Part shown: positions 52,377 to 61,295 of the stretch, one piece after another
Position numbering within the stretch: position 1 is the first letter of the stretch
How the letters are laid out: every line of letters begins with the position of its first letter
Assembly: GCF_000422245.1 (NCBI RefSeq)
Contig: NZ_ATHI01000030.1
Coordinates: 62,001 to 126,000 of the forward strand
DNA: 64,000 nt
Reading direction: 5' to 3'
From: Alkalidesulfovibrio alkalitolerans DSM 16529
GTDB taxonomy: Bacteria > Desulfobacterota > Desulfovibrionia > Desulfovibrionales > Desulfovibrionaceae
Translations under genes and position numbers: made by a program
The notes under the pieces: generated by a model
The model's input: only the letters and a program-made list of their open reading frames with translations
Database searches by the model: none
What the model was told of the DNA's origin: nothing

Positions 52377-53657
52377 ATGTCGAACCCGGTCCGCATCCAA
52401 CCCGACCTGCAGTTCGTCAAGGACCTGCAGCAGGTGGGGGGCGACACGCTCAAGCGCTGCTATCAGTGCGCTACGTGCTCGGTCGCCTGTCCCATCTCGC
52501 CCGCCGTGAATCCCTATCCCCGAAAGGAGATGATCTGGGCGCAGTGGGGTCTGAAGGACAAACTCGTCAACGACATCGACATCTGGCTGTGCCACAACTG
52601 CGGCACCTGCTCGGATCTGTGCCCGCGCGGCGCCAAGCCTGGCGATCTTCTGGCCGCGCTACGCAACATGGCCTACCGCAAGGTGGCTGAACCCACGATC
52701 ATCGGTGAGTGGATGAGCAAGCCCAAGCACCTGCCGTTGCTCATCGCCATCCCGGCGATCATTTGGCTGGTCGTGTGGATCATCCGCGCGGGCATGCTCG
52801 GGAGCTTCTTCCCCATGTTCGAGCCTGCGGCCGACGGACACGGCTGGCAAGTGGTGGCTGAAGGCGGCAAGGTGATCTACGGCGGTCTCTTCCCCGGCGA
52901 TTTCACCATCGACCCGATCTTCATGGCCACTTTCTTCGCCATGGTTTTCGTCTTCTACCGAAGCGTGAAGAAGCTCATCACTTCCTTCGACGTGCCCAAG
53001 ACGTTCGTGCTTTCGGGCGAGAAGAATCCATCCATGTTCGAGGCGTTCAAGGCGACCATCGCCTGCGAAATCGCCACCCACACCAAGTGGAAGAAATGCG
53101 GCGATGATACCGAAGCCGACAAGCAGAAGTTCATGGGGCACTTCACCCTGTTCTATGCCTTCATCGCCCTGATGATCGTCACCGGCACCATCGCTGCCAC
53201 CCACTGGGGCAGCAATTTCCTGCGCTGGTTCACGGGTCTTGAGCTAGGCATCCTGAAGTTCTTCGGCCATACACCGCTGAACCTGTGGAACCCGCTCAAG
53301 CTCCTGGCCATCTTTGGCGCGGTGCTTTTCGTCTACGGACTGGCCAAGCTGACCGCCCGTCGCATGCGCCAGGACACCTCCAAGCACGGCTCCTCTTGGT
53401 ACGATTGGTATCTGTTGGGCATCATCTGGGTCGTCGGCCTGTCCGGCATCTTCTGCATGCTGCTCAGGCTCGCCAACACGCCCACCCTGGCCTATCCCAT
53501 GTACTTCGTGCATCTGGTCTCGGTGTGGATGCTCTTCGCCTATCTGCCCTGGTCCAAGCTTGGGCATTTGGTATATAGGACCGCGGCCCTGACGTACGCC
53601 CGTCACGTCGGCCGTATCCCCATGGAAACCAAAGAGGAAAAGACTTTTGTCCTCTAA
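52377..53657 (+). CDS. qmoC: Quinone-interacting oxidoreductase membrane subunit QmoC
   Basis: A 426-residue subunit. The N-terminal HdrC-like domain has two 4Fe-4S motifs (CYQCATCSVACP and CHNCGTCSDLCPRGAK). The C-terminal two thirds is a cytochrome-b membrane domain with about six helices and candidate heme histidines (for example GHFTLFYAFIALMIVTG and YFVHLVSVWMLFAYLPWSKLGHL). It is the quinol-oxidising anchor of the complex. The start follows AAGGGAGGA. The qmoD-like gene starts 27 bases downstream. Confidence 0.97.
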   Translation: MSNPVRIQPDLQFVKDLQQVGGDTLKRCYQCATCSVACPISPAVNPYPRKEMIWAQWGLKDKLVNDIDIWLCHNCGTCSDLCPRGAKPGDLLAALRNMAYRKVAEPTIIGEWMSKPKHLPLLIAIPAIIWLVVWIIRAGMLGSFFPMFEPAADGHGWQVVAEGGKVIYGGLFPGDFTIDPIFMATFFAMVFVFYRSVKKLITSFDVPKTFVLSGEKNPSMFEAFKATIACEIATHTKWKKCGDDTEADKQKFMGHFTLFYAFIALMIVTGTIAATHWGSNFLRWFTGLELGILKFFGHTPLNLWNPLKLLAIFGAVLFVYGLAKLTARRMRQDTSKHGSSWYDWYLLGIIWVVGLSGIFCMLLRLANTPTLAYPMYFVHLVSVWMLFAYLPWSKLGHLVYRTAALTYARHVGRIPMETKEEKTFVL

Positions 53658-53684
53658 GTGATTGAAGACAAGGGAGGATCTATC

Positions 53685-54380
53685 ATGGCTGAAGCGCGCA
53701 AGACTTTCCCGATGAGCACCTTCGCCGCCTACATCAAGGGTGTGGGCAAGGAAGGCCAGAAGCAGAACATCACTGAACTGCTCGCATTCATGACCGGCTC
53801 CGACGTCGATGCCGAGGCAGAGCCCTTCGCCGCCGCCCTGGCCAAGGCCTGGATTTACGAGCAGCATCCCGAACTGGCCAAAATGGCTGGCGGCCAAGTG
53901 CAGGCCCTTGGCGACACCGTATCCGTGCTCGAACTGCCCGAGGGCGTGAAGACCGAAGTGGCCGCGATTTTCGCGAAGCTTGGCGAATACCGCAAGACCA
54001 TCGCGGATCAGAAGGGCAAGATCGCCGACCTGGAAAAGAAGCTGGCCGAGACCGAGGGCAAGCTTTCCGAGACCAGCAAGGCCATGGCCGACTTCAAGGG
54101 CAAGTACGAGGCTCTTGAGGCGTCGGGCAAGGGGGCCGGTGAGAAGGTCATCATCGCCGCCGAGGAGAAAGTCACGGCCCTCAACGCCCAGTTGGGCGAT
54201 CTGGCCGCCGAGATCGAGAAGGCCAAGACCGGCATCATCGCCATCCTGAAGGCCGCTCCCGCCGCGGGAGGCGTCGCTGCCGCCGATGCGCCCGCTGGCG
54301 CCGGCGCTCCGGAAGTGGGTGGCGAGCCAGAGGCAGATTTTGGCTTCGGTTCCGACCCCTTCGCGGACAGCAAGTGGTAG
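53685..54380 (+). CDS. QmoD-like protein with long coiled coil
   Basis: A 231-residue protein in the position of qmoD, the promoter-distal gene needed for sulfate growth in D. vulgaris. The N-terminal 95 residues form a helical domain (KTFPMSTFAAYIKGVGKEGQ, MTGSDVDAEAEPFAAALAKAWIYEQHPEL). The middle is a strong coiled coil (GKIADLEKKLAETEGKLSETSK, then VTALNAQLGDLAAEIEKAK). The C-terminus is Ala/Gly-rich and acidic (EADFGFGSDPFADSKW). Start ATG 53685 has AAGGGAGGA upstream. I assign it by context and do not recognise the fold. It ends the operon. Confidence 0.7.
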   Translation: MAEARKTFPMSTFAAYIKGVGKEGQKQNITELLAFMTGSDVDAEAEPFAAALAKAWIYEQHPELAKMAGGQVQALGDTVSVLELPEGVKTEVAAIFAKLGEYRKTIADQKGKIADLEKKLAETEGKLSETSKAMADFKGKYEALEASGKGAGEKVIIAAEEKVTALNAQLGDLAAEIEKAKTGIIAILKAAPAAGGVAAADAPAGAGAPEVGGEPEADFGFGSDPFADSKW

Positions 54381-54406
54381 TCCCGCATTGACGGATTTGT
54401 CATCCC

Positions 54407-54440
54407 AAACCCGGTCGACTTCGCGTCGGCCGGGTTTTTT
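54407..54440 (+). terminator. Terminator of the qmo operon
   Basis: Arms AAACCCGGTCGAC and GTCGGCCGGGTTT around TTCGC, with one mismatch, followed by TTTTGC. It lies 26 bases after the qmoD-like stop. Confidence 0.9.
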
Positions 54441-54623
54441 GCTTTCGTCGCTCCGCGAAGCTTGTTCGGGCGCAAACCCGGCGCGCTCGCGCGAAGCGAA
54501 CATTCTTCTGTTTGCGCGCAAGGGGCCCGGCGACACGGTCTGGACGGGGTGTCTTTGCTGACAATTGTGTCAAATCCATGCGCTTGATTTCGTTCATCGT
54601 TTCGTTGTAAGCAATCCGCCACT

Positions 54624-55379
<756 letters not shown>

Positions 55380-55403
55380 ACTCAACCGTTGGAGGGTGAT
55401 GGA

Positions 55404-56534
55404 ATGAACAGGAATGTGGTGCGGATTCTCGTGGTCGCGATGGCGCTCGTGCTTGCCAGCGGCCCGGCCCTTGCGGCCAAGCTCAAGATCGGCAGCCTTT
55501 CTCCGCTGACCGGCCCCTATGCTGCGGACGGCAACGACATCGCCAACGGCGTGCGCGCGGCCATCGCGGCCATCGAGAAGGAAGGCGGCATCCCCGGGTT
55601 CGACGGCATCGAACTGATGGCCGAGGACAGCGCCTGCGATCCCAAGCAGGCTGTGGCCGCCGCCAACAAGCTTCTTTCCGCCAAGGTTGCGGGCGTGATC
55701 GGCGCGTACTGCTCCAGCGCCACCATCCCGGCTTCCGACGTCCTCTCCGAGGACGACATCCCCATGCTGACCCCGGCCTCGACCAACGAAAAGGTCACCG
55801 AGCGCGGTCTCAAGCACATGTATCGCGTCTGCGGCCGTGACGATGACCAGAGTGTGGTCGCCGTGCAGTTCATGACCGACTACCTCAAGGGTAAGAGCGT
55901 CTACATCGTGGACGACAAGACCACCTACTCCCAGGGGCTGGCCGACAACGTCAAGAAGCTGGCCGCCGAAAAGGGCCTCAAGGTCATCGCCCACGACCAC
56001 GTGAACCAGGGCGACCGCGACTTCTCGGCCGTGCTGACCAAGATCAAGGCCGCCAACCCCGACGTCTTCTACATGAGCCTGCAAAACTCCTCCTCGGGCG
56101 CCCTGATGCTCATCCAGGCCCGCCGTATGGGCATCAACGCCGCGATCATCGGCCAGGATGCCGTGTACCACCCGCAGCTCATGGAGATCGCCAAGGCCGA
56201 CGCCGAGGGCGTGTTCCTGACCTTCGGCTTCATCGACGAGTCCACCGAGGCCTACCAGAAATTCCTCGCGGCCTACGCCCCCTACGGCACACCCGGCGCG
56301 TACTCCGGCTACGCCTACGACTCCGCCACCGTGCTGCTCAAGGCCATCAAGGACGCGGGCAGCACCAAGCCCGACGACATCCGCGCTGCGATCATGAAGA
56401 TGGACTTCCAGGGCGCCTCCAAGCACATCAAGTTCATGGAGAACGGCGACTCCGGCTCCAACTACATCATCCGCATGGTCAAGGACGGCCAGTTCGTGAA
56501 CTACTGGAATCCGGCCACCGGCCAGACCTACTAG
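55404..56534 (+). CDS. livK: Periplasmic branched-chain amino-acid binding protein
   Basis: A 376-residue exported protein. The signal peptide (VVRILVVAMALVLASGPALAA) precedes a type-I periplasmic-binding fold starting KLKIGSLSPLTGPYAADGNDIANGVRAAI. The LivJ/K ligand region GVIGAYCSSATIPASDVLSEDDIPMLTPASTN and YVYIVDD-type segment KSVYIVDDKTTYSQGLADNV follow. The start is ATG 55404 after GGAGG. A hairpin follows the stop, as expected for a binding-protein gene made in excess of its transporter. Confidence 0.93.
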   Translation: MNRNVVRILVVAMALVLASGPALAAKLKIGSLSPLTGPYAADGNDIANGVRAAIAAIEKEGGIPGFDGIELMAEDSACDPKQAVAAANKLLSAKVAGVIGAYCSSATIPASDVLSEDDIPMLTPASTNEKVTERGLKHMYRVCGRDDDQSVVAVQFMTDYLKGKSVYIVDDKTTYSQGLADNVKKLAAEKGLKVIAHDHVNQGDRDFSAVLTKIKAANPDVFYMSLQNSSSGALMLIQARRMGINAAIIGQDAVYHPQLMEIAKADAEGVFLTFGFIDESTEAYQKFLAAYAPYGTPGAYSGYAYDSATVLLKAIKDAGSTKPDDIRAAIMKMDFQGASKHIKFMENGDSGSNYIIRMVKDGQFVNYWNPATGQTY

Positions 56535-56543
56535 TTGCATTAT

Positions 56544-56574
56544 GGGAGGGCTCCGTGACGGGGCCCTCCGTTTT
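56544..56574 (+). terminator. Hairpin after livK, probable partial terminator
   Basis: GGGAGGGCTCC pairs with GGGGCCCTCC around GTGAC, followed by GTTTTG. The short T-run suggests partial termination and mRNA 3'-end protection, allowing more LivK than permease. Confidence 0.65.
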
Positions 56575-56648
56575 GTCCGGAACATGTGGCGCTGTCCTGC
56601 AGGGCCGCATCCCCGCCGCGCTGGGCGCGACAAACCGAGCGAGCAGAC

Positions 56649-57566
56649 ATGGACTTTTTTCTCCAACAGTTCCTGAACGGCCTGACCCTGGGCGGTCTGT
56701 ACGCGCTCATCGCGCTCGGCTACACCATGGTCTACGGCATCATCCAGCTCATCAACTTCGCCCATGGCGAATTTTTCGCCGCCGGCGGCTACATGGGCGT
56801 GATCCTGCTCTCGTGGATGGCATCGCAGGGCATGATCCAGAGCAATCCCTGGTTGTGCATGGGCATCGCCCTGTTCCTGACCATGGGATATTGCGCGCTT
56901 CTGGCTATGGCCGTGGAAAAAGTGGCCTACAAGCCTCTTCGTCATTCGAGCCGTCTGGCCGTGCTGCTCTCGGCCCTTGGCATGTCCATCTTTCTGCAAA
57001 ACGGCCTGATGCTCACCCAGGGCGTGTACGACAAGGCCTACCCCACGGAGCTCGTGTCCGGGCAGGTCGCGTTCGGTGAACTTCAGGTCTCGCTCATGCA
57101 GGTCGTGATCCTGTGCACCACGGGACTGTTGCTCATGGCCCTGAACACGCTGGTCTTCAAGACCAACATCGGCAAGGCCATGCGCGCCACGGCGCAGGAC
57201 AAGACCATGTCCGCGCTGGTCGGCATCAACCCCAACAGGATCATCTCCATGACTTTCGCCATCGGCGCCGGGCTGGCCGCCGCGGCGGGAATCCTGGTGG
57301 GCTTCAGCTACGGCTCGGTGCGCTACGACATGGGCTTCGTGCCGGGCATTAAGGCCTTCGCGGCCGCCGTGCTCGGGGGCATCGGCAACATTTCCGGGGC
57401 CATGATCGGGGGGCTGATCATCGGCATGGTCGAGGTCATGGCGGCGGCCTACATCCGGGGCGGGACGGAATACAAGGACGTCTTCGCATTCATCATTCTG
57501 ATCTCGGTGCTCTATTTCATGCCCACCGGCATCATGGGGGAGAACGTCGATGACACCCGCGTCTAA
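56649..57566 (+). CDS. livH: Branched-chain amino-acid ABC permease LivH
   Basis: A 305-residue permease with about eight helices. The family opening FLQQFLNGLTLGGLYALIALGYTMVYGIIQLINFAHGEF is typical, and GKAMRATAQDKTMSALVGINPNRII is the ATPase-coupling (EAA-like) loop. Start ATG 56649; the upstream in-frame ATG at 56586 lacks family sequence. Its 3' end overlaps livM by 17 bases. Confidence 0.93.
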   Translation: MDFFLQQFLNGLTLGGLYALIALGYTMVYGIIQLINFAHGEFFAAGGYMGVILLSWMASQGMIQSNPWLCMGIALFLTMGYCALLAMAVEKVAYKPLRHSSRLAVLLSALGMSIFLQNGLMLTQGVYDKAYPTELVSGQVAFGELQVSLMQVVILCTTGLLLMALNTLVFKTNIGKAMRATAQDKTMSALVGINPNRIISMTFAIGAGLAAAAGILVGFSYGSVRYDMGFVPGIKAFAAAVLGGIGNISGAMIGGLIIGMVEVMAAAYIRGGTEYKDVFAFIILISVLYFMPTGIMGENVDDTRV

Positions 57567-58788
57567 CTCCCCCTTCCGCAGGGCATGGTTCATCCTGGCC
57601 CTGGCCCTGGCCTGGCTCTTCGTCCTGCTCTGGCCGCTTCTGGGCATCCGGTCGGACGGCTCCTTCACCTTCGCCGAGACCTTCGCGGTCTGGAGCAAGG
57701 TCGCGCTGGCCGGTCTTGCGATCCTCGCCATCTGGAAGCTTCGCCACGTCGGGGCGTTCGATTTCCTGCAAAAACCCGTGGCCGTGGCCCGTCAGGCCGT
57801 GGACACCGGCTACAACGCACTGCCCAAATGGGTCTGGCTGGGCCTGCTCGGGGCCTTTGCCCTGACCTTTCCCATGTACACCGAGCGCTATGCCCAAGAC
57901 GTGGCCGTGCTCGTGCTAGTCTACGTCTGCCTGGGGCTCGGCCTGAACGTGGTCGTTGGGTTGTGCGGCCTTCTGGATCTGGGCTACATCGCCTTTTACG
58001 GCGTGGGTGCCTACACCTATGCGCTGCTGTCCATCCACTACTCCATGCCGTTTTGGGTCTGCCTGCCCATCGCGGCGGTACTGGCCTCGATTTCTGGCTG
58101 CATCATCGGCTTTCCCACGCTGCGTATGCGTGGCGACTATCTGGCCATCGTGACGCTCGGCTTCGGCGAGATCGTGCGCATCATCCTCAATAACTGGATG
58201 AGCCTGACTAACGGTCCCAACGGCCTTTTGGGCATCAAGTCGCCCGGCGTGTATGTGCCAACCTTCGTTGACGGAAGCCTGACCTTCGAACACCTGTGGC
58301 TGCGCAACCTCCATCTCATCTATTACGTCATCCTCGGCTTGGCGGTATTCACGATCATCGCCGTGAACCGTCTCAACTATTCGCGCATCGGTCGGGCCTG
58401 GGAGGCCGTGCGTGAGGATGAGACCGCAGCCGAGGTGATGGGCGTGAACACCTTCCTCATCAAGCTCCTGGCCTACGCCACAGGCGCGGCCTTCGGCGGT
58501 CTGGCCGGAGCCTTCTTCGCCGCGCGCATGCGTTTCGTCTCGCCCGAGTCCTTCACCTTCATGGAGTCGATCATGGTCCTGGCCATGGTCGTGCTCGGCG
58601 GGCTTGGCAGTATTCCCGGCATCATCCTCGGCGCCATGGCGCTCATTGTGCTGCCCGAAGTCTTCAGAGGCTTCGAGTTGTACCGAATGCTCGCCTTCGG
58701 CGGAGCCATGACCCTGATGATGGTCGTGCGTCCGGCCGGACTCATTCCGGCCAAGCGCATGGGCAAACGCGGCGAGGAGGCGGACTAG
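57550..58788 (+). CDS. livM: Branched-chain amino-acid ABC permease LivM
   Basis: A 412-residue permease with about ten helices, longer than LivH because of an N-terminal region of about 110 residues (RRAWFILALALAWLFVLLWPL and following). The LivM core is clear: GLGLNVVVGLCGLLDLGYIAFYGVGAYTYALL and GFPTLRMRGDYLAIVTLGFGEIVRIILNN. The coupling loop is GRAWEAVREDETAAEVMGVN. It overlaps livH and is followed by livF after 2 bases, showing tight translational coupling. Confidence 0.94.
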   Translation: MTPASNSPFRRAWFILALALAWLFVLLWPLLGIRSDGSFTFAETFAVWSKVALAGLAILAIWKLRHVGAFDFLQKPVAVARQAVDTGYNALPKWVWLGLLGAFALTFPMYTERYAQDVAVLVLVYVCLGLGLNVVVGLCGLLDLGYIAFYGVGAYTYALLSIHYSMPFWVCLPIAAVLASISGCIIGFPTLRMRGDYLAIVTLGFGEIVRIILNNWMSLTNGPNGLLGIKSPGVYVPTFVDGSLTFEHLWLRNLHLIYYVILGLAVFTIIAVNRLNYSRIGRAWEAVREDETAAEVMGVNTFLIKLLAYATGAAFGGLAGAFFAARMRFVSPESFTFMESIMVLAMVVLGGLGSIPGIILGAMALIVLPEVFRGFELYRMLAFGGAMTLMMVVRPAGLIPAKRMGKRGEEAD

Positions 58789-58790
58789 TC

Positions 58791-59510
58791 ATGGCCGAAC
58801 CCATCCTCGAACTGGAAAACGTCACGGCCCACTACGGCCGCATCCAAGCCCTCAAGGGGATCTCGCTGCGAATATTCCCTGGCGAGATCGTGACCATCAT
58901 CGGCGCCAACGGCGCGGGCAAAAGCACCACGCTGATGACCATCTGCGGCGTGCTCAAGGCGAGTTCGGGAGACGTACGCTACCAGGGCGCGAGCATTCGC
59001 AACCTGACTTCGGACCGTCTGCCATCCATGGGGCTTTGCCAGGTTCCGGAGGGGCGGCGCATCTTCCCCCGTCTGACCGTGGCCGAGAATCTGGACATGG
59101 GCTCCTTCTTCCGCAAGGACAAGGAGAACATCCGCCGCGACAAGGACATGGTCTTCGAACTTTTTCCGGTTCTCAAGGAGCGCCGCCGCCAGGCCGGGGG
59201 CACGCTTTCCGGTGGCGAACAGCAGATGCTGGCCATCGGCAGGGCGCTCATGGGCCGCCCCAGGCTGCTTCTGCTCGATGAGCCCTCGCTTGGTCTCGCT
59301 CCGCTGATCGTCAAGCAGATCTTCGAAATCATCCGGCGCATCAACGAGGAGAACCAGACGACCATCCTGCTCGTGGAGCAAAACGCCAATCTCGCCCTGC
59401 AATTGGCCACGCGTGGCTACGTCATGGAGACGGGGCATGTGGTTATGGAGGACGACGCCCGCTCACTCCTTGGCAATCCGGATATCCGCAAGGCCTATCT
59501 GGGCGAATGA
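58791..59510 (+). CDS. livF: Branched-chain amino-acid ABC transporter ATPase LivF
   Basis: A 239-residue ABC ATPase. Walker A GANGAGKST, the LivF-type QVPEGRRIFPRLTV, the signature LSGGEQQMLAIGRALMG, Walker B LLLLDEPSLGLAPL and the switch His/Gln region ILLVEQNANLAL. It pairs with LivG. It is the last gene of the transporter operon. Confidence 0.95.
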   Translation: MAEPILELENVTAHYGRIQALKGISLRIFPGEIVTIIGANGAGKSTTLMTICGVLKASSGDVRYQGASIRNLTSDRLPSMGLCQVPEGRRIFPRLTVAENLDMGSFFRKDKENIRRDKDMVFELFPVLKERRRQAGGTLSGGEQQMLAIGRALMGRPRLLLLDEPSLGLAPLIVKQIFEIIRRINEENQTTILLVEQNANLALQLATRGYVMETGHVVMEDDARSLLGNPDIRKAYLGE

Positions 59511-59709
59511 TCCCTCCTGCGAAGTCGGTGCGCGCGGGCTTGCCCGGATGTCGTTTCGCCGTCGAAGTAGGGCGAATGGGTATTTCATGATTTCGTGGAT
59601 TGGGGTAGGGTTCGCCTACCCAGGCCGAGATTCGACTACAGGTCCGTGATCGCCACGGACGTTTCAGGGGGTGTATCCGTGTTTCTCGGCGTATGACCAG
59701 GGAGCGTTC

Positions 59710-60648
59710 ATGGCTGGCCTTATAAATCCCGCGAAAGAGATCAAAACGCGCATTGGCAAGGCCAAGATCTATTTGAACAAGCGGCAGGCCGTGCGTTGCA
59801 TGGCCGAACTGCTCGGCGCGGTAAAGATTCACATCGCCTGCCAGAAAAAACTCGTCGGCGCGGAAAAGATCGAGATCGAGTACACTCTCGACGAACTCAT
59901 GAGCGGGCTTTCCGCCCTGCCGGAACTACAGCCTTATCTGCCCGAGCCGTTGTCCTACAAGCGTGGCTGCGAGCGGGCCGCCTTCGGTCGGATGATCGAG
60001 GTCCTCAAGCGCATCAGCAAGGATCTGGAAAACGGCGGAGCGGAGGAGGATCCCGAGGAGGTCGAGGCCCGCCGCAAACGTAATGCGCTTCTCGACCGCA
60101 TGGAGGAATTCCTCCTCAAGGGCGATCAGATGATGGTCGCAGCCTGCATCAAGAAGCTCGTGGACGAGAGCGGCGGCGACTCTTACGTGCTCATGGACGT
60201 GGCCGAACGTTACTATCGCGCCCATGACTGGCGCTCTGTGCTGCAGTACGCGCTCGAAGCCATCCGCAAGAATCCCAAGGAGATGCGGGCCTACAAGCTG
60301 GCCATCAACGCTCACCGGTTCCTCTCCGAATACGACGAGGCGCTCGGGCTCTACAAAAAGGCCATCTCGGTCTTCGGCCATCACCCCAATATCTACGTCA
60401 ACTTGGCCAAGCTCTACCAGGAGTGGGGCAAGCTCAAGCCCGCTTTTGATGCCGCGCGTATGACGCTCAGGCTCGATCCCGACAATGATGAAGCCCAGCA
60501 ACTCGCCGTGACTCTGGCAAGGAGCCTCGGCGTGCCCTGGCCGGGGGCGGGAACGGCCACGGTCGCGCCTGCAGGCGCTGCGGCGCAATCCGACGACGCG
60601 GAGAACGGCGCGCCTGCCACCGGTACTGCTTCGGCGCCCTCCGTCTGA
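59710..60648 (+). CDS. Tetratricopeptide-repeat protein
   Basis: A 312-residue protein without signal peptide. An N-terminal helical domain (INPAKEIKTRIGKAKIYLNKRQAVRCMAELLGAV) is followed by TPR helices at about 135-265 (SYVLMDVAERYYRAHDWRSVLQYALEAIRKNPKEMRAYKLAI, LGLYKKAISVFGHHPNIYVNLAKLYQEWGKLKPAFDAAR, LRLDPDNDEAQQ). The tail is Ala/Thr/Pro-rich. The start is ATG 59710 with GGGAG 6 bases upstream. A scaffold or regulatory role is likely; no partner is evident. Confidence 0.75.
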   Translation: MAGLINPAKEIKTRIGKAKIYLNKRQAVRCMAELLGAVKIHIACQKKLVGAEKIEIEYTLDELMSGLSALPELQPYLPEPLSYKRGCERAAFGRMIEVLKRISKDLENGGAEEDPEEVEARRKRNALLDRMEEFLLKGDQMMVAACIKKLVDESGGDSYVLMDVAERYYRAHDWRSVLQYALEAIRKNPKEMRAYKLAINAHRFLSEYDEALGLYKKAISVFGHHPNIYVNLAKLYQEWGKLKPAFDAARMTLRLDPDNDEAQQLAVTLARSLGVPWPGAGTATVAPAGAAAQSDDAENGAPATGTASAPSV

Positions 60649-60718
60649 TCTATCTTTCACCGGGATTTTTGTGCGGGCGCCGACAGGCGCCCCACTTCCG
60701 CCCAGGCTTGACGCCGTG

Positions 60719-61078
60719 TCAGGCCATGAAAGCGGCGATGCGCTCGACGACCACGTCCAGGAGACGCTCCACCTCGTTTTTCAGGCGCATGGCCTCGGCC
60801 TTGTTCCGCTCGCGGCAGGCCATCTCCAATTCCAGGGCGAGTTCCATGAGCGCCGAGGCATTAAGGGTGCCGCACATGCCTTTGAGGGAGTGCGCGGCTT
60901 TGGACGCCTTGATGAAGTCGCCCTCGTCCAGGGCGTTGGATATTGTGGCAAGACGCGTGGGGCCGTCCTCCAGGAACAGTCCATATATCTCGCGCAGGAA
61001 CTCCACTTCCCCATCCAGTCTGTCGAGGGATTTGGCAGTGTCGAGGATGAGTTCGTCGGAGAGGCTTTCGATATTCAT
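60719..61078 (-). CDS. Stand-alone Hpt (histidine phosphotransfer) protein
   Basis: A 119-residue helical protein. The phospho-acceptor His lies in KAAHSLKGMCGTLNA, the Hpt consensus, inside a four-helix-bundle pattern (FLREIYGLFLEDGPTRLATI before it, ELALELEMACRERNKAEAMRLKNEVERLL after it). It would relay phosphoryl groups between receivers in a phosphorelay. ATG 61078 is chosen because the longer frame adds non-family residues. No hybrid kinase is near; it is convergent with the TPR gene. Confidence 0.88.
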   Translation of the reverse strand: MNIESLSDELILDTAKSLDRLDGEVEFLREIYGLFLEDGPTRLATISNALDEGDFIKASKAAHSLKGMCGTLNASALMELALELEMACRERNKAEAMRLKNEVERLLDVVVERIAAFMA

Positions 61079-61295
61079 TGGCCGGCCCGTTGTGTTTCCA
61101 TTGCGCATTGAGCTTCAGTTGTTATGTCATTATTCGTCATCCACGAATTCGTCAATGCGCATGCTTTGATCTGGCTGCGCCGAGGTGGTCCGGCGGGTGG
61201 ACCTGTTTTGACGGCGCATCCGCGATGGTGTAGCCAAGCGAAACGTTTACCTGCGGCCGGCTGCCCGGCCGCATCTCTTGCCCGGAGGCTCCTTC

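Noticed and set aside
48777-52595. 1272-codon open frame on the minus strand opposite qmoABC
   Set aside because: It is a shadow of the strong codon bias of qmoA and qmoB. The peptide is low-complexity His/Gly/Leu/Val-rich, matches nothing, and covers three certain genes.
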